64,000 bases of DNA, from the NCBI RefSeq assembly GCF_042648505.1, contig NZ_JBHRXK010000001.1, forward strand, positions 558,001-622,000, given 5' to 3'. Below are positions 8,899 to 18,595 of the stretch, piece after piece. The notes under the pieces were generated by a model that was given only the letters and a program-made list of their open reading frames with translations, did no database searches and was not told where the DNA came from. This DNA comes from Lysobacter_L cavernae. GTDB taxonomy: Bacteria; Pseudomonadota; Gammaproteobacteria; Xanthomonadales; Xanthomonadaceae. Numbering within the stretch: position 1 is the first letter of the stretch; each line of letters opens with the position of its first letter. Both the position numbers and the translations under genes were made by a program.

Positions 8899-10155
8899 TT
8901 ACCAGTCCCACATCGCGCCGTCTTCCAGGCGCGCGATCGGCAGCTGCTTGGGAGCGTACGGATAGCGCGCGGCAAGCTTCTCGTCGATGGTCACGCCATG
9001 ACCAGGCGTGTCACCGACGTGCAGGCGGCCGTCACGGAAGGCGTAGTCGTGCGGGAAGACTTCGTTGGCCTCGCCGGAGTGGAACATGTATTCCTGGATG
9101 CCGAAGTTGGGCACCCAGGTATCGAAGTGCAGCGCCGCACCCATGCACACGGGTGACAGATCCGTGGCACCGTGGAAACCGGTGCGAACCTGGTGCAGGC
9201 CGGCGAAGTCGGCCAGGCGGCGGATATGGGTGATGCCGCCACCATGCACGATGGTGGTGCGGATGTAATCGATCAGTTGGTTCTCGATCAGGTGCTTGCA
9301 GTCCCAGATCGAGTTGAACACCTCGCCCACCGCGAGCGGCGTCACCGAGTGCTTGCGGATCAGCTCGAACGATTTCTGGTTTTCGGCCGGCGTGGCGTCT
9401 TCCAGCCAGAACAAGCGGTACGGTTCGAGATCACGCGCCAGTCGCGCGGCCTCGATGGGCGTGAGTCTGTGGTGCACGTCGTGCAACAGTTCGACACCAT
9501 TGCCGTGGTGGGCGCGGATGCGCTCGAACAACTTCGGCACCACCTCCAGATAGCGCGGCGTCGACCACACCGTCTCGGCAGGCAACTCGCTTTCGGCTGG
9601 TTCGTACGGCTTGCCGCCGCTGGAGATGCCGTAAGCCTTCTTCACGCCGGGCACGCCACATTGCGCGCGCACGGCCAGGAAACCCTTTTCGATGTACTTG
9701 CCGACCTCGTCGCTGGCCTCTTCGATGTCGCGGCCGTTGGCGTGTGCATAGACCAGTGCGCCCTCGCGCGAGCGTCCGCCCAGCAGTTGGTACAGCGGCA
9801 GGCCAGCCATCTTGCCGAGGATGTCCCACAGCGCGACGTCGACGGCGGCGATCGCCGTCATCGTCACCGGGCCGCGGCGCCAGTACGCGCCGCGGTAGAA
9901 AAACTGAAAGATGTCCTCGATGCGGCCGGCGTCGCGGCCGATCAGGTTCGGCACGAGGTGGTCCTGCAGGTACGACGCGACCGCCAGTTCGCGGCCGTTG
10001 AGCGTGGCATCGCCCAGGCCGGTCACGCCCGAGCGCGTGGTGATCTTCAGCGTGACGAAGTTGCGACCCGGGCTGGTCACGATGACCTTCGCCTCGACGA
10101 TCTCGCGATCGTGCGCGGAGCCGTGGCGGTGTTCGGAAGTGTCAGGTGTGCTCAT
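8899..10155 (-). CDS. manD: D-mannonate dehydratase of the enolase superfamily (ManD/RspA type)
   Basis: Cytoplasmic Mg-dependent enzyme expected to dehydrate D-mannonate to 2-keto-3-deoxygluconate; the unrelated UxuA family does the same job in E. coli. The 418 residues match ManD over their length: ligand Asp in LLHDVHHRLTP, Glu in FWLEDATPAE, Glu in PLAVGEVFNSIWD, then the family segment HGGGITHIRRLADFAG. Start ATG 10155 overlaps the stop of the upstream esterase (ATGA). Some RspA-like relatives have low or no mannonate activity, but location between alpha-glucuronidase and fructuronate reductase supports this role here. Confidence 0.88.
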   Translation of the reverse strand: MSTPDTSEHRHGSAHDREIVEAKVIVTSPGRNFVTLKITTRSGVTGLGDATLNGRELAVASYLQDHLVPNLIGRDAGRIEDIFQFFYRGAYWRRGPVTMTAIAAVDVALWDILGKMAGLPLYQLLGGRSREGALVYAHANGRDIEEASDEVGKYIEKGFLAVRAQCGVPGVKKAYGISSGGKPYEPAESELPAETVWSTPRYLEVVPKLFERIRAHHGNGVELLHDVHHRLTPIEAARLARDLEPYRLFWLEDATPAENQKSFELIRKHSVTPLAVGEVFNSIWDCKHLIENQLIDYIRTTIVHGGGITHIRRLADFAGLHQVRTGFHGATDLSPVCMGAALHFDTWVPNFGIQEYMFHSGEANEVFPHDYAFRDGRLHVGDTPGHGVTIDEKLAARYPYAPKQLPIARLEDGAMWDW

Positions 10156-12146
10156 CGTGCGTGGTCGTCTGCGGAAGCCTGGGGAAGGGGGATTTCGAAA
10201 GGGCCGGCAGGCAGGTTCGCGCCATCGAACAGCGTGCACACCGGGCCGTCGGCCCAGCAGTAGCGCACGCGCGTGGCCTCGTGTGCGTTGGCTGCGCGCA
10301 GGGTGACGGTGTTGCCCCACGCCTTGGCGTCGGCGTAGCGGCAGCTGCCGGGCTGCGCGCGGCAGAGTTCGAAGCCGATGGCGCCGTCGGCACCGCGCGC
10401 GACCAGGTCGCCGCTGTTGCCGGTGAAGCCCAGCACGACTGCATCGTCGGTGCGGCGCACCGATTGCGGCACCGGACCGGACGGCGGCAACGCCTCGCCG
10501 TAGACAACATGGCGCGCCGCGCGCGCGAGGCGGCGGCCGACTTCCTGCTTGTTGGGTGGGTGGATGTCGTAGTGGTCGCCGATGTCGATGGTCACGACCA
10601 GGCCGGTGTCCGCATCGCCGTTGGCGACATTGCGCTGCGCTTCGCGCAACGCGGCCCATCCGCTTTCGTCCGGCTTCGACCTGGGCATGCCGTAGCCGGC
10701 GAGTTGCACGAGCAGCAGCGGCGTGCCATGACCGAAACGCGAGCGCCAGTCGTCGCGGAACACGCGCAGCAGCTCGCCGTACCGCGCGGCTTCGGAGGTG
10801 TTGGACTCGCCCTGGTACCAGAGCATGCCACGCAGGTTGTAGCGGCCCAGCGGCGCGATCATGCCGTTGTAGAGCGTCGACAGGCCCGCCGCCGTCTGCC
10901 ACGGTGCGCGCGGCGGCGAGTCGGTGCCGGGCTCGGCGCGGTACTTCCACGGGTTGGACAACGGCACGCGGCTGCCGTCCTTGAAGCGCAGCGCGTGCGC
11001 CGACGCGGGACCGGCCAGGCCACCGTCGCGGTAGGTGTCGAGCACGTTGACGACCACCGAATTCTCACCGACCTTGAGCAACCCGCGCGGCAGCGCGTAC
11101 TCGCGGCCGTTGCCGGCGCCGTACGTGCTGCCGACGGCAACACCGTTGACCCAGGCCATGTCCATTTCATCCGCGGGCGCGAGTGCGAGCACCGCGTCCT
11201 GCGCCGCCTGCTGCGCGGTCAGCTTCACCGTCGTTCGGTACCAGAGCATGCCGTCAAACCGTGCCAATTCCGGCACGCCCCACTTTTCCCACGCGCCCAG
11301 GTCGCGCGGCGCGGTGCGCCAGTCCTTGCCGGGGACATGACTCGCGCTCCACGGTTCGTCGCCCGGCTTCGCATCGGGACGCGCCTTCCACCAGCGCGTC
11401 CAGATCTCGCCCCAGCGGCCTATCGCCGGCACCGGGTCGGCCGCGTACTGCGCGAGCACATCGAGCTCGTCGTTGTAGAGGCCGGTACCGCGCAATGCCG
11501 GGCCGCTGGTCCAGGCCTGGATGCGCGAACCGCCCCACGCAGCATTGATCAGGCCCATCGGCACGTCGACGGTCTTCTGCAATTCGCGCGCGAAGAAATA
11601 GCAGGCGGCGGAGAAGTCGCGGACCGTCTCGGTGTTCGTCGGCGTCCACTGCACCGGCGAGGCTAAGGTTTCCTGTGGCGTCGCCGCGCCGCTCTGCGGC
11701 ACGGTGAGCAGACGGATGCGGTCGTTGTCGGCGCCGGCGATTTCAGCGCGTGCATCGAGCGAGCGCCACACCTGCAGTTCCATGTTCGACTGGCCAGAGC
11801 ACAGCCATACGTCGCCGACCAGCACGTCACCGACGTTCTGCACCACGCCACTCGTGCTGGCGGTGAGCGTGTATGGGCCGCCTGCCTTCAGCGCGGGCAG
11901 CGTCGCGCTCCAGCGCCCGTTGGCATCGGCTCGCGCGCGCCCGCGCTTGCCGGCGAAGGCAATCTTCACTTCCTCGCCGGCTTGCGCGCGTCCAAACACG
12001 CGGATCGGCTGGTCGCGCTGCAGGACGGCATGATCCTGGAACATCGCGTGCAGCAGCGTGGCGCGCGCGCCTTCGGCCGCGGGCGCGACGAAGGCGACAA
12101 GCGTCAATGCAACGCCCAGCAGCGGCGCAAGCAGGTGGTGTTGCAT
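10152..12146 (-). CDS. SGNH-type acetylesterase (sialate O-acetylesterase family, probable acetylxylan esterase)
   Basis: Secreted carbohydrate esterase that likely removes acetyl groups from xylan. The 664-residue protein has a signal peptide (MQHHLLAPLLGVALTLVAFVAPAAEG), the nucleophile block WLCSGQSNMELQVW near residue 102, and the Asp-His block HYDIHPPNKQEVGRRLA near 560; a beta-rich insertion between them resembles the GH2-like jelly roll of this family. Two ATGs are possible: 12155 directly abuts a GGGGA sequence, while 12146 has it at about 8 bases and lies one base after the upstream stop (TGACATG), so 12146 is preferred. Its stop overlaps the next start (ATGA). Sialate activity is unlikely in this context. 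Confidence 0.85.
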   Translation of the reverse strand: MQHHLLAPLLGVALTLVAFVAPAAEGARATLLHAMFQDHAVLQRDQPIRVFGRAQAGEEVKIAFAGKRGRARADANGRWSATLPALKAGGPYTLTASTSGVVQNVGDVLVGDVWLCSGQSNMELQVWRSLDARAEIAGADNDRIRLLTVPQSGAATPQETLASPVQWTPTNTETVRDFSAACYFFARELQKTVDVPMGLINAAWGGSRIQAWTSGPALRGTGLYNDELDVLAQYAADPVPAIGRWGEIWTRWWKARPDAKPGDEPWSASHVPGKDWRTAPRDLGAWEKWGVPELARFDGMLWYRTTVKLTAQQAAQDAVLALAPADEMDMAWVNGVAVGSTYGAGNGREYALPRGLLKVGENSVVVNVLDTYRDGGLAGPASAHALRFKDGSRVPLSNPWKYRAEPGTDSPPRAPWQTAAGLSTLYNGMIAPLGRYNLRGMLWYQGESNTSEAARYGELLRVFRDDWRSRFGHGTPLLLVQLAGYGMPRSKPDESGWAALREAQRNVANGDADTGLVVTIDIGDHYDIHPPNKQEVGRRLARAARHVVYGEALPPSGPVPQSVRRTDDAVVLGFTGNSGDLVARGADGAIGFELCRAQPGSCRYADAKAWGNTVTLRAANAHEATRVRYCWADGPVCTLFDGANLPAGPFEIPLPQASADDHAR

Positions 12147-12147
12147 G

Positions 12148-14403
12148 TCAGCCATTCCCCGGGGCGAACGGAAATTCAAGCGATTCGTAGTAGTCCAGCG
12201 TGTGCGCCGGCGGCGCGTAGCCGGCCGGCAACGGGCGCTGCGAGAACGTCTGGAAGTAGGCGATGCTGGCGTCACGCCACCACTGCGCCTCCTTCTCCTG
12301 GATCGCCAGGAAGGCCGCGACCTGCGCGTGGCGCTCGGGATCGATGCGACCGGCCAGACCCGCCCAGGTGGTGCGCATGCCGCGCACGTAATCGACACCC
12401 TGTGTGTAGTGCACGACCAGCTCGTCCCACAGCGGGCGGCCCGACGTCGTCGTGTAGTCCCACGGCAAGTGGTGGAACCACAGTAGGAACTCCTCCGGCG
12501 TGCGTTGCGGGTCATTGAACTGCGCTGCGACCGGCTTGGCGTACTGCGACACGGCATCGCTGCCGCGCGTGGTGCGGTCGAAGCCGATGCCGTCCTGGGT
12601 CGCGCGGTGGTAGTACACCGCGGTCCAGTCCGCGCGCGGGCCGCCTTCCACCCATGGGCCCGGGCCGTAGTGGTGGCCGCGCCCCATCAGGTGGTGCAGG
12701 CCCAGCGGCGTCATGTAGTCCACGACCGCCTCGCGCGAGCCCATCATCATGCTGACGACAGGCTGGACGACACCGGCGTCGTTGGAGAACGTCATGCGCG
12801 CCCACTCTTCGGCGATGTCGCGCGATGACGACTCCGGGTTCCACGCCAGGCGGCCGAAGGCGTACCAGTTGGCCTGGTCGAAGTGCGAGCCGCTCCAGTT
12901 GCGGTCGCTGCCGATATTGGCCACGCCGGCCATGCCGGTGAGTTTGTAGCCGTGCAGCGAGCCGTCGACGACTTCCGCGACAGTGGTGCCATCGGCCTGC
13001 ACCTTCGTGTCGGCGCGCAGTGTTTCCTCGAACAGCGGCCCCAGGTACGCCAGGTGCGTGGCGAAGCCCAGGTATTCCTTGGTGATCTGGAACTCCATCA
13101 TCAGCGGCGTCTTCGGCATCGCCCCGAACAGCGGATGGAACGGCTCACGCGGCTGGAAATCGATGGCACCGTTCTTCACCTGCACCATCACGTTGTCGCG
13201 GAACTTTCCGTCCAGCGGGACGAACTCGCTGTAGGCCTGCTTGGCGCGGTCATCCGGCGTCTCGTGCGAGTACACGAACGCGCGCCAGATCACGGTGCCA
13301 CCGTGCGGCTTCACCGCATCGGCCAGCAGGTTGGCGCCGTCGGCATGCGTGCGCCCGTAGTCCTGTGGACCGGGCTGGCCCTCGGAATTGGCCTTCACCA
13401 GGAAGCCGCCGAAATCCGGGATCGCCGCGTAGATTTCGTCCACTTTCGCCTTCCACCACTGCCGCACCTGCGGATCGAGCGGGTCTGCGGTCTTGAGACC
13501 GCCGATCTCGACCGGCGCGCTGAAGCGCGCGCTCAGGAAAACGCGGATGCCGTAGGGACGGAACACGCCCGCCAGCGCTGCCGCCTTCGCTATGACCATC
13601 GGCGTGAGCTGCTGTGCGCTGGCGTTGACGTTGTTCAGCACCGTCGCGTTGATGCCGATCGACGCGTTGGCGCGCGCATAGTCGGTGTAGCGCGGGTCGA
13701 TGTAGTCGGGCAGCTTGTGCCAGTCCCAGATCGACTGACCGGCATAGCCGCGCTCGACGTGGCGGTCGAGATTGTCCCAGTGGTCGAGCATGCGCAGCTG
13801 CGTGCGTGGGGCTTCGCGGATATCGAGCGCACCAACCGGCTGCTGCGTTTGCAGCAACCGCAGGTAGTGGAAGGCGCCGTACAACGCGCCGATGTCCTCG
13901 TTGGCGGCGATCACCGTCGCGGCATGGCCATCGACGACCACGCTGCGGATCAGATAGCCCTCGCGGCCCAGGCCGGCGGTCTTCAGGCGCAGCCGCTCGA
14001 TCAGCGGCGACGAGGACGGCGTGCCGACGATGAGCGCGCCGTCGACAGTAGCGGCATCGGCCAGTGCCGGCGCCGAGCCGAGCAGGCCCTCCAGGCCGCG
14101 CTGCAGTTCGGTGAGGGTCGCGACCTGGGTCGGCGTGCGGTCGCTGGCGATCAGCACGGTCGCGTGCACCCGGTAATCCTTCGCGCGTTCCGGCTTCGCG
14201 GCAGCGACGGGCTGGTAGCGCAGCCACAGCTCATAGCCGTCCTCGGCACGTGCCGGCAGCGCACACAGCAGCATCAGCAGCCAGCCCGCCGCGACCAGCA
14301 TGCGGGCCAACCACAATGCCCTGTCATGCTGGCCCGCCTTGGCCGCTGCCGCTGCAAAGTCGCCGATACCGGGCACTGCCGATACCATGTGGGTTGCTGT
14401 CAT
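12148..14403 (-). CDS. aguA: GH67 alpha-glucuronidase
   Basis: Exo-acting alpha-glucuronidase that releases (4-O-methyl-)glucuronic acid from the non-reducing end of aldouronic acids made by xylanases. Of 751 residues the catalytic core is unmistakable: NSEGQPGPQDYGRTHADGAN carries the acid Glu, followed by the general-base region around MVQVKNGAIDFQPREPFHP. Start ATG 14403 follows AGGA at about 6 bases; it leaves a long polar leader before the signal segment (ARMLVAAGWLLMLLCALPARAED), so ATG 14301 remains possible. It heads the minus-strand operon and is divergent from the LacI gene with about 90 bases between; no AGCGCT-type operator is visible there. Confidence 0.93.
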   Translation of the reverse strand: MTATHMVSAVPGIGDFAAAAAKAGQHDRALWLARMLVAAGWLLMLLCALPARAEDGYELWLRYQPVAAAKPERAKDYRVHATVLIASDRTPTQVATLTELQRGLEGLLGSAPALADAATVDGALIVGTPSSSPLIERLRLKTAGLGREGYLIRSVVVDGHAATVIAANEDIGALYGAFHYLRLLQTQQPVGALDIREAPRTQLRMLDHWDNLDRHVERGYAGQSIWDWHKLPDYIDPRYTDYARANASIGINATVLNNVNASAQQLTPMVIAKAAALAGVFRPYGIRVFLSARFSAPVEIGGLKTADPLDPQVRQWWKAKVDEIYAAIPDFGGFLVKANSEGQPGPQDYGRTHADGANLLADAVKPHGGTVIWRAFVYSHETPDDRAKQAYSEFVPLDGKFRDNVMVQVKNGAIDFQPREPFHPLFGAMPKTPLMMEFQITKEYLGFATHLAYLGPLFEETLRADTKVQADGTTVAEVVDGSLHGYKLTGMAGVANIGSDRNWSGSHFDQANWYAFGRLAWNPESSSRDIAEEWARMTFSNDAGVVQPVVSMMMGSREAVVDYMTPLGLHHLMGRGHHYGPGPWVEGGPRADWTAVYYHRATQDGIGFDRTTRGSDAVSQYAKPVAAQFNDPQRTPEEFLLWFHHLPWDYTTTSGRPLWDELVVHYTQGVDYVRGMRTTWAGLAGRIDPERHAQVAAFLAIQEKEAQWWRDASIAYFQTFSQRPLPAGYAPPAHTLDYYESLEFPFAPGNG

Positions 14404-14492
14404 GCCTATTCCTGGATCAGGGTGGTTGCGGGACTGGCCCGGTCGATCCACCGCTGCGGTGCCCCGCCGACCAAACGCCCGAAGGAACGACG

Positions 14493-15560
14493 TTGGAAAA
14501 GCCGAAGAAATCGATCCGCCGCAAGGGACACGCCGTCACCATTGATGAAGTGGCCGCGCTGGCGAACGTGTCGCCGATGACCGTCTCGCGTGTGGTCAAT
14601 GGCCAGGGCAAGGTCCGCGACGCGACCCGCGAGCGGGTGATGCGCGCCGTGCGCGAACTGGGCTACACACCCAATCTGGCCGCCAGTGCGCTGGCCACCG
14701 CGCAGAACACGCGCATCGCACTGATCTACACCAACCCCAGTTCCGCCTACCTGCGCGAGCTGCTGGTGGGCGCCCTGCACGGTGCGGCGCGGACGGCAAC
14801 GCAGCTGGTGATCGACACCTGGGAAAACCTCAACGCCGAGGCGCAGCGCAGTGCCGCACGCGCGCTCACCAAGAGCGTGGCAGGGGCGATCCTGCCACCG
14901 CCGCTGTGCGAATCCAAGGCCGTGGTGGCCGAACTGATCAGTGGTGGCATCCCGGTGGTGGCGATCGCTTCGGCGCGCTTCAACCAGGAAATCTCCTGCG
15001 TGCGCATCGACGACTTTCGCGCCAGCCAGGAAATCACCGAGCATCTGATCGCGCTTGGCCATACCCGCATCGGCTACATCAAGGGCCACCCCAACCAGAC
15101 CGCGAGCGCGCGCCGCTTCGAAGGGTTCCAGGCCGCATTGAACGCGGCCGGCATCGCCCTCGATACTGCGCTGGTACAGCAGGGCTACTTCAGTTACCGG
15201 TCCGGCCTGGAAGCGGCCGAGAAACTGCTCAGTCACCGCCGTCCGCCGACCGCGATCTTCGCCAGCAACGACGACATGGCCGCGGCCGTGGTGTCCGTCG
15301 CGCACCGACGCGGCCTGGACGTGCCGCGCGATCTGTCGGTGGTCGGTTTCGACGACACGTCCGCCGCGACCACCGTGTGGCCGGAACTGACCACCATCCA
15401 GCAGCCGATCGCGTCGATGGCCGACTCGGCCATCGACGTGCTGCTGCGCGACATCCGCCGCAAGGACCGCAGCGCACGCATGCTCGCCGACCACGTGGTC
15501 GCGCACAAGCTGATCTCGCGCGATTCGGTCGCGCCGCCCAAGCGCGTGTCCACCAGCTAG
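14493..15560 (+). CDS. LacI-family transcriptional regulator (candidate xylan/xylose repressor)
   Basis: DNA-binding sugar-responsive regulator of 355 residues. The N-terminal helix-turn-helix is TIDEVAALANVSPMTVSRVVNG, then the LacI hinge and a periplasmic-binding-protein-like ligand domain (PHRRGLDVPRDLSVVGFDDT near the end). Start is TTG at 14493, preceded by GAAGGA six bases upstream; the reading frame extends further upstream but has no other convincing start and the HTH would be too far in. It is divergent from the alpha-glucuronidase operon. By analogy with XylR of Xanthomonas, whose reported target is a 14-base AGCGCT-centred palindrome, it is the best candidate to bind the operators at 20163 and 27497; this is inference. 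Confidence 0.9.
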   Translation: MEKPKKSIRRKGHAVTIDEVAALANVSPMTVSRVVNGQGKVRDATRERVMRAVRELGYTPNLAASALATAQNTRIALIYTNPSSAYLRELLVGALHGAARTATQLVIDTWENLNAEAQRSAARALTKSVAGAILPPPLCESKAVVAELISGGIPVVAIASARFNQEISCVRIDDFRASQEITEHLIALGHTRIGYIKGHPNQTASARRFEGFQAALNAAGIALDTALVQQGYFSYRSGLEAAEKLLSHRRPPTAIFASNDDMAAAVVSVAHRRGLDVPRDLSVVGFDDTSAATTVWPELTTIQQPIASMADSAIDVLLRDIRRKDRSARMLADHVVAHKLISRDSVAPPKRVSTS

Positions 15561-15650
15561 CGCGGCATCAGTCGAAAGCGCCGGGCCAGCATTGGCTGGC
15601 CGGCTGCCATCGCGCATCGTCATCATCACGCGGTCCATTGATGCCCCGCC

Positions 15651-17087
15651 TCAGCCTTCCATCCGCTCCAGGGCAATGCCCTTGGTCTCGTAGACGTACT
15701 TGGCCACGAAGAACACCGAGATGATCGCGGCCACCGTATAGATGCCGTAGGCGCCGGCCAGGCCGATGCCGGCCAGCAGGATCGGGAAGGTCACCGTGAT
15801 GAGGAAATTGGACGTCCACTGCGCCGCACCGGCCACCGCCAGTCCGGAACCGCGGATCTGGTTGGGGAACATCTCGCCCAGCATGACCCACATCACCGGG
15901 CCCCAGGACATGTTGAAGAAGATCACGTAAACGTTGGCGGCCACCAGCGCCACTGTGCCCATCGCATCGGACAGCACCAGCTTGCCGTTGCCGTCGAGCG
16001 AAGCGCTGGCAAAGGCGATGGTGACCAGGGCCAGCGACGCCGCCATGCCCACCGAACCGACCCACAGCAGCGGCTTGCGGCCGATGCGGTCGATCAGCAC
16101 CACCGTCACCAGGCAGGCGCCAATGCTCAGCGCACCCGACAGCACGTTGATCAGCAGTGCGTCGTTCTCGGAGAAACCCACTGCCTGCCACAGCACCGCG
16201 CCGTAATAAAACACGACATTGATGCCCACCAGCTGCTGGAACGTGGCCAGGCCAATGCCGATCCACACGATGGGACGGATCTTGCCGGTGGCCTTGTTGA
16301 CCAGGTCGGACAGACGCGGACGATGGTCCTGCGACAGCGACGCTCCGATCTCGCCCAGCGTGGCCTCGGCCTGCGTGCTGCCGTACAGGCGCGTGAGCAC
16401 GGCCAGCGCGTCGGCCTTGCGGCCCTTCACCACCAGGTAGCGCGGACTTTCGGGAATGAACAGCAGCAGCAGCAGGAACGCCAGCGACGGCAGCGCCTGC
16501 ATCCAGAACATCCAGCGCCAGGCCGCCTGGCCAAGCCACAACGGGTCGGTCGATGCGCCCGCGGCCTTGGCCAGCAGGTAGTTGCTGAGGAACGCGCAGA
16601 ACAGGCCGCCGATGATCGCGATCTGCTGCACCGTCGCCAGCCGGCCGCGATAGCGCGCTGGCGCGACCTCGGCGATGTAGGCCGGCGACATCACGCTGGC
16701 CGCGCCGACGGCGAAGCCACCGAGCACGCGCGCCACCACGAACACCAGCGAGCTGTGCGCCGCGCCCGCACCGAGCGCGGACAACAGGAACAGCGCCGCG
16801 GCGATGATCAGCACCGCGCGCCGTCCCCAGCGGTCGGCCAGGCGGCCGGCAAAGAACGCGCCGGCCGCGCAACCGAGCAGCATCGAGGCGACCTCGAAAC
16901 CGATGCCGGCGGAACTGGACTGGAAGGTCTGCTTGAGGCCGTCGACGGTGCCGTTGATGACACCGCTGTCGAAGCCGAACAGGAAACCGCCGATGGTCGC
17001 CACGCAGCTGATCAGGACGATGAAGCGTGTGTTCTCCGCACTGTTGCCATTGGCAATGCCGGCATTGTCGAGCATGGTGCTGTTCAT
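15651..17087 (-). CDS. MFS sugar:H+ symporter (sugar porter family, probable xylose transporter)
   Basis: Inner-membrane 12-helix sugar importer of 478 residues. Family signatures are present: GGFLFGFDSGVINGT in helix 1, RLADRWGRR in loop 2-3, WRWMFWMQALP before helix 6, PESPRYLVVKG at the start of the central loop, DRIGRKPLL in loop 8-9, and YETKGIALE at the C terminus (variant of PETKG). It lies on the minus strand 111 bases upstream of xylA, so it likely brings xylose or a short xylo-oligosaccharide to the XylA/XylB enzymes. Substrate is inferred from neighbours; relatives also carry glucose or arabinose. Confidence 0.9.
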   Translation of the reverse strand: MNSTMLDNAGIANGNSAENTRFIVLISCVATIGGFLFGFDSGVINGTVDGLKQTFQSSSAGIGFEVASMLLGCAAGAFFAGRLADRWGRRAVLIIAAALFLLSALGAGAAHSSLVFVVARVLGGFAVGAASVMSPAYIAEVAPARYRGRLATVQQIAIIGGLFCAFLSNYLLAKAAGASTDPLWLGQAAWRWMFWMQALPSLAFLLLLLFIPESPRYLVVKGRKADALAVLTRLYGSTQAEATLGEIGASLSQDHRPRLSDLVNKATGKIRPIVWIGIGLATFQQLVGINVVFYYGAVLWQAVGFSENDALLINVLSGALSIGACLVTVVLIDRIGRKPLLWVGSVGMAASLALVTIAFASASLDGNGKLVLSDAMGTVALVAANVYVIFFNMSWGPVMWVMLGEMFPNQIRGSGLAVAGAAQWTSNFLITVTFPILLAGIGLAGAYGIYTVAAIISVFFVAKYVYETKGIALERMEG

Positions 17088-17198
17088 TCCCCTACTCCGC
17101 TGTTGGTCCCAAGCCTCACCGCGCAGCGCGCGGCCCCCTTACCTGTGACGGGCGCCCCGCGTCGCGGAGCACCCATTGTTCCTGCAACGATGCCGCGT

Positions 17199-18539
17199 TT
17201 ACCGGCGCAACAGATACTGGTTGAGCAGGTTCTCGTACTGCTCCTGGTGGCCGCTCAGCTTCACCGGCTCGCCGCTCTTGACCGCCAGTGCATGCAGGTC
17301 GGCCAGGCCCAGCTGGCCGTTCGCGAAGTCCTGGCCGGCACCGCTGTCGAAGCTGGCGTAGCGCTGCGCGCGCCACTGCTCCCACGGCGAGGCGTTGAGC
17401 AGTGCGTGCGCCACTTCCAGACCGCGTGCGAACGCGTCCATGCCGCCGATGTGAGCCATGAACAGGTCCTGCGCATCGGTCGACTCGCGCCGCACCTTGG
17501 CGTCGAAGTTGAGCCCGCCCGGGGCCAGCCCCCCCTGGCGCAGCACCACCAGCATCGCGCCGACGGTGTCGTACAGGTCGGTCGGGAACTGGTCGGTGTC
17601 CCAGCCGTTCTGGGCATTGCCACGGTTAGCGTCGATGCTACCGAGCAGGCCGTGATCGGAGGCGACCTGCAGGTCGTGTTCGAAGGTGTGGCCCGACAAC
17701 GTGGCGTGGTTGGCCTCGATGTTGAGCTTGAAGTCCCGGTCCAGTCCGTGCTTTTGCAGGAAACCGGCGACGGTGGCCGAGTCGAAGTCGTACTGGTGCT
17801 TCATCGGCTCCATCGGCTTGGGCTCGATCAGGAACACGCCGTTGAAGCCGATGCTGCGGCCGTAATCACGCGCCATGGTCAGGAAGCGCGCGAAGTGCTC
17901 CAGCTCGCGCTTCATGTCGGTGTTGTGCAGGCAGGCGTAACCCTCGCGGCCGCCCCAGAACACGTAGTTCTCGCCGCCCAGTTCGACGGTGGCGTCCAGC
18001 GCCGCCTTGACCTGCACCGCCGCGCGCGCGACCACCGCAAAATCCGGATTGGTCGAGGCACCGTTCATGTAACGCGGATGGCTGAAGAGGTTGGCGGTGC
18101 CCCACAATAGCTTGACGCCGGTGGCCTGCTGGCGCTGCTTGGCCAGCGCGACCAGGTGCTTGAGGTTGTTCTCATACTCGCCGATATCGTCGGCATCCGG
18201 TGCCATGTCGATATCGTGGAAGCAGTAGTACGGCACGCCGAGCTTGGTGAAGAATTCGAACGCGGCGTCGAGCTTGGCCTCGGCACGCGCCAGCGGTACG
18301 CCGGCGGCGTCCCACGGGTAATTGCGCGTGCCCGGGCCGAACGGATCGTGGCCGGCGTTGCAGAAGCTGTGCCAGTAGCACACCGCGAAGCGCAGGTGCT
18401 CGGCCATGGTCTTGTCGCCGATCTTCTTGTTGGCGTCGTAGACCTTGAAGGCCAGCGGGTTGTCGGAATCACGTCCCTCGAACGGGATGCGGCCGATGCC
18501 GGGGAAGTATTCCTGGGCGCCGATGTAGGGAATGGTCAT
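17199..18539 (-). CDS. xylA: Xylose isomerase
   Basis: Converts D-xylose to D-xylulose in the cytoplasm using two divalent metals. The 446-residue length is that of class II enzymes. Visible active-site segments are the catalytic His in YYCFHDIDMAPD, the metal and substrate Lys in FLIEPKPMEPMKHQYDFD, IEANHATLSGHTFEHDL and SIDANRGNAQNGWDTDQFP. Start ATG 18539 opens the typical MTIPYIGAQEYFPGI N terminus; no clear ribosome site precedes it, and it lies 56 bases after the xylB stop, so translation may depend on the xylB transcript. Confidence 0.96.
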   Translation of the reverse strand: MTIPYIGAQEYFPGIGRIPFEGRDSDNPLAFKVYDANKKIGDKTMAEHLRFAVCYWHSFCNAGHDPFGPGTRNYPWDAAGVPLARAEAKLDAAFEFFTKLGVPYYCFHDIDMAPDADDIGEYENNLKHLVALAKQRQQATGVKLLWGTANLFSHPRYMNGASTNPDFAVVARAAVQVKAALDATVELGGENYVFWGGREGYACLHNTDMKRELEHFARFLTMARDYGRSIGFNGVFLIEPKPMEPMKHQYDFDSATVAGFLQKHGLDRDFKLNIEANHATLSGHTFEHDLQVASDHGLLGSIDANRGNAQNGWDTDQFPTDLYDTVGAMLVVLRQGGLAPGGLNFDAKVRRESTDAQDLFMAHIGGMDAFARGLEVAHALLNASPWEQWRAQRYASFDSGAGQDFANGQLGLADLHALAVKSGEPVKLSGHQEQYENLLNQYLLRR

Positions 18540-18595
18540 GGTGTCGGTATCACTGGTGGAGGATCGAATAAAAATCCCGTCGCCGGGGTTCGGCG

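Noticed and set aside
10156..10950. Extension of the mannonate dehydratase frame upstream of 10155
   Set aside because: This stretch is antisense-frame noise inside the esterase gene; ATG 10155 gives the full family length and an ATGA overlap.
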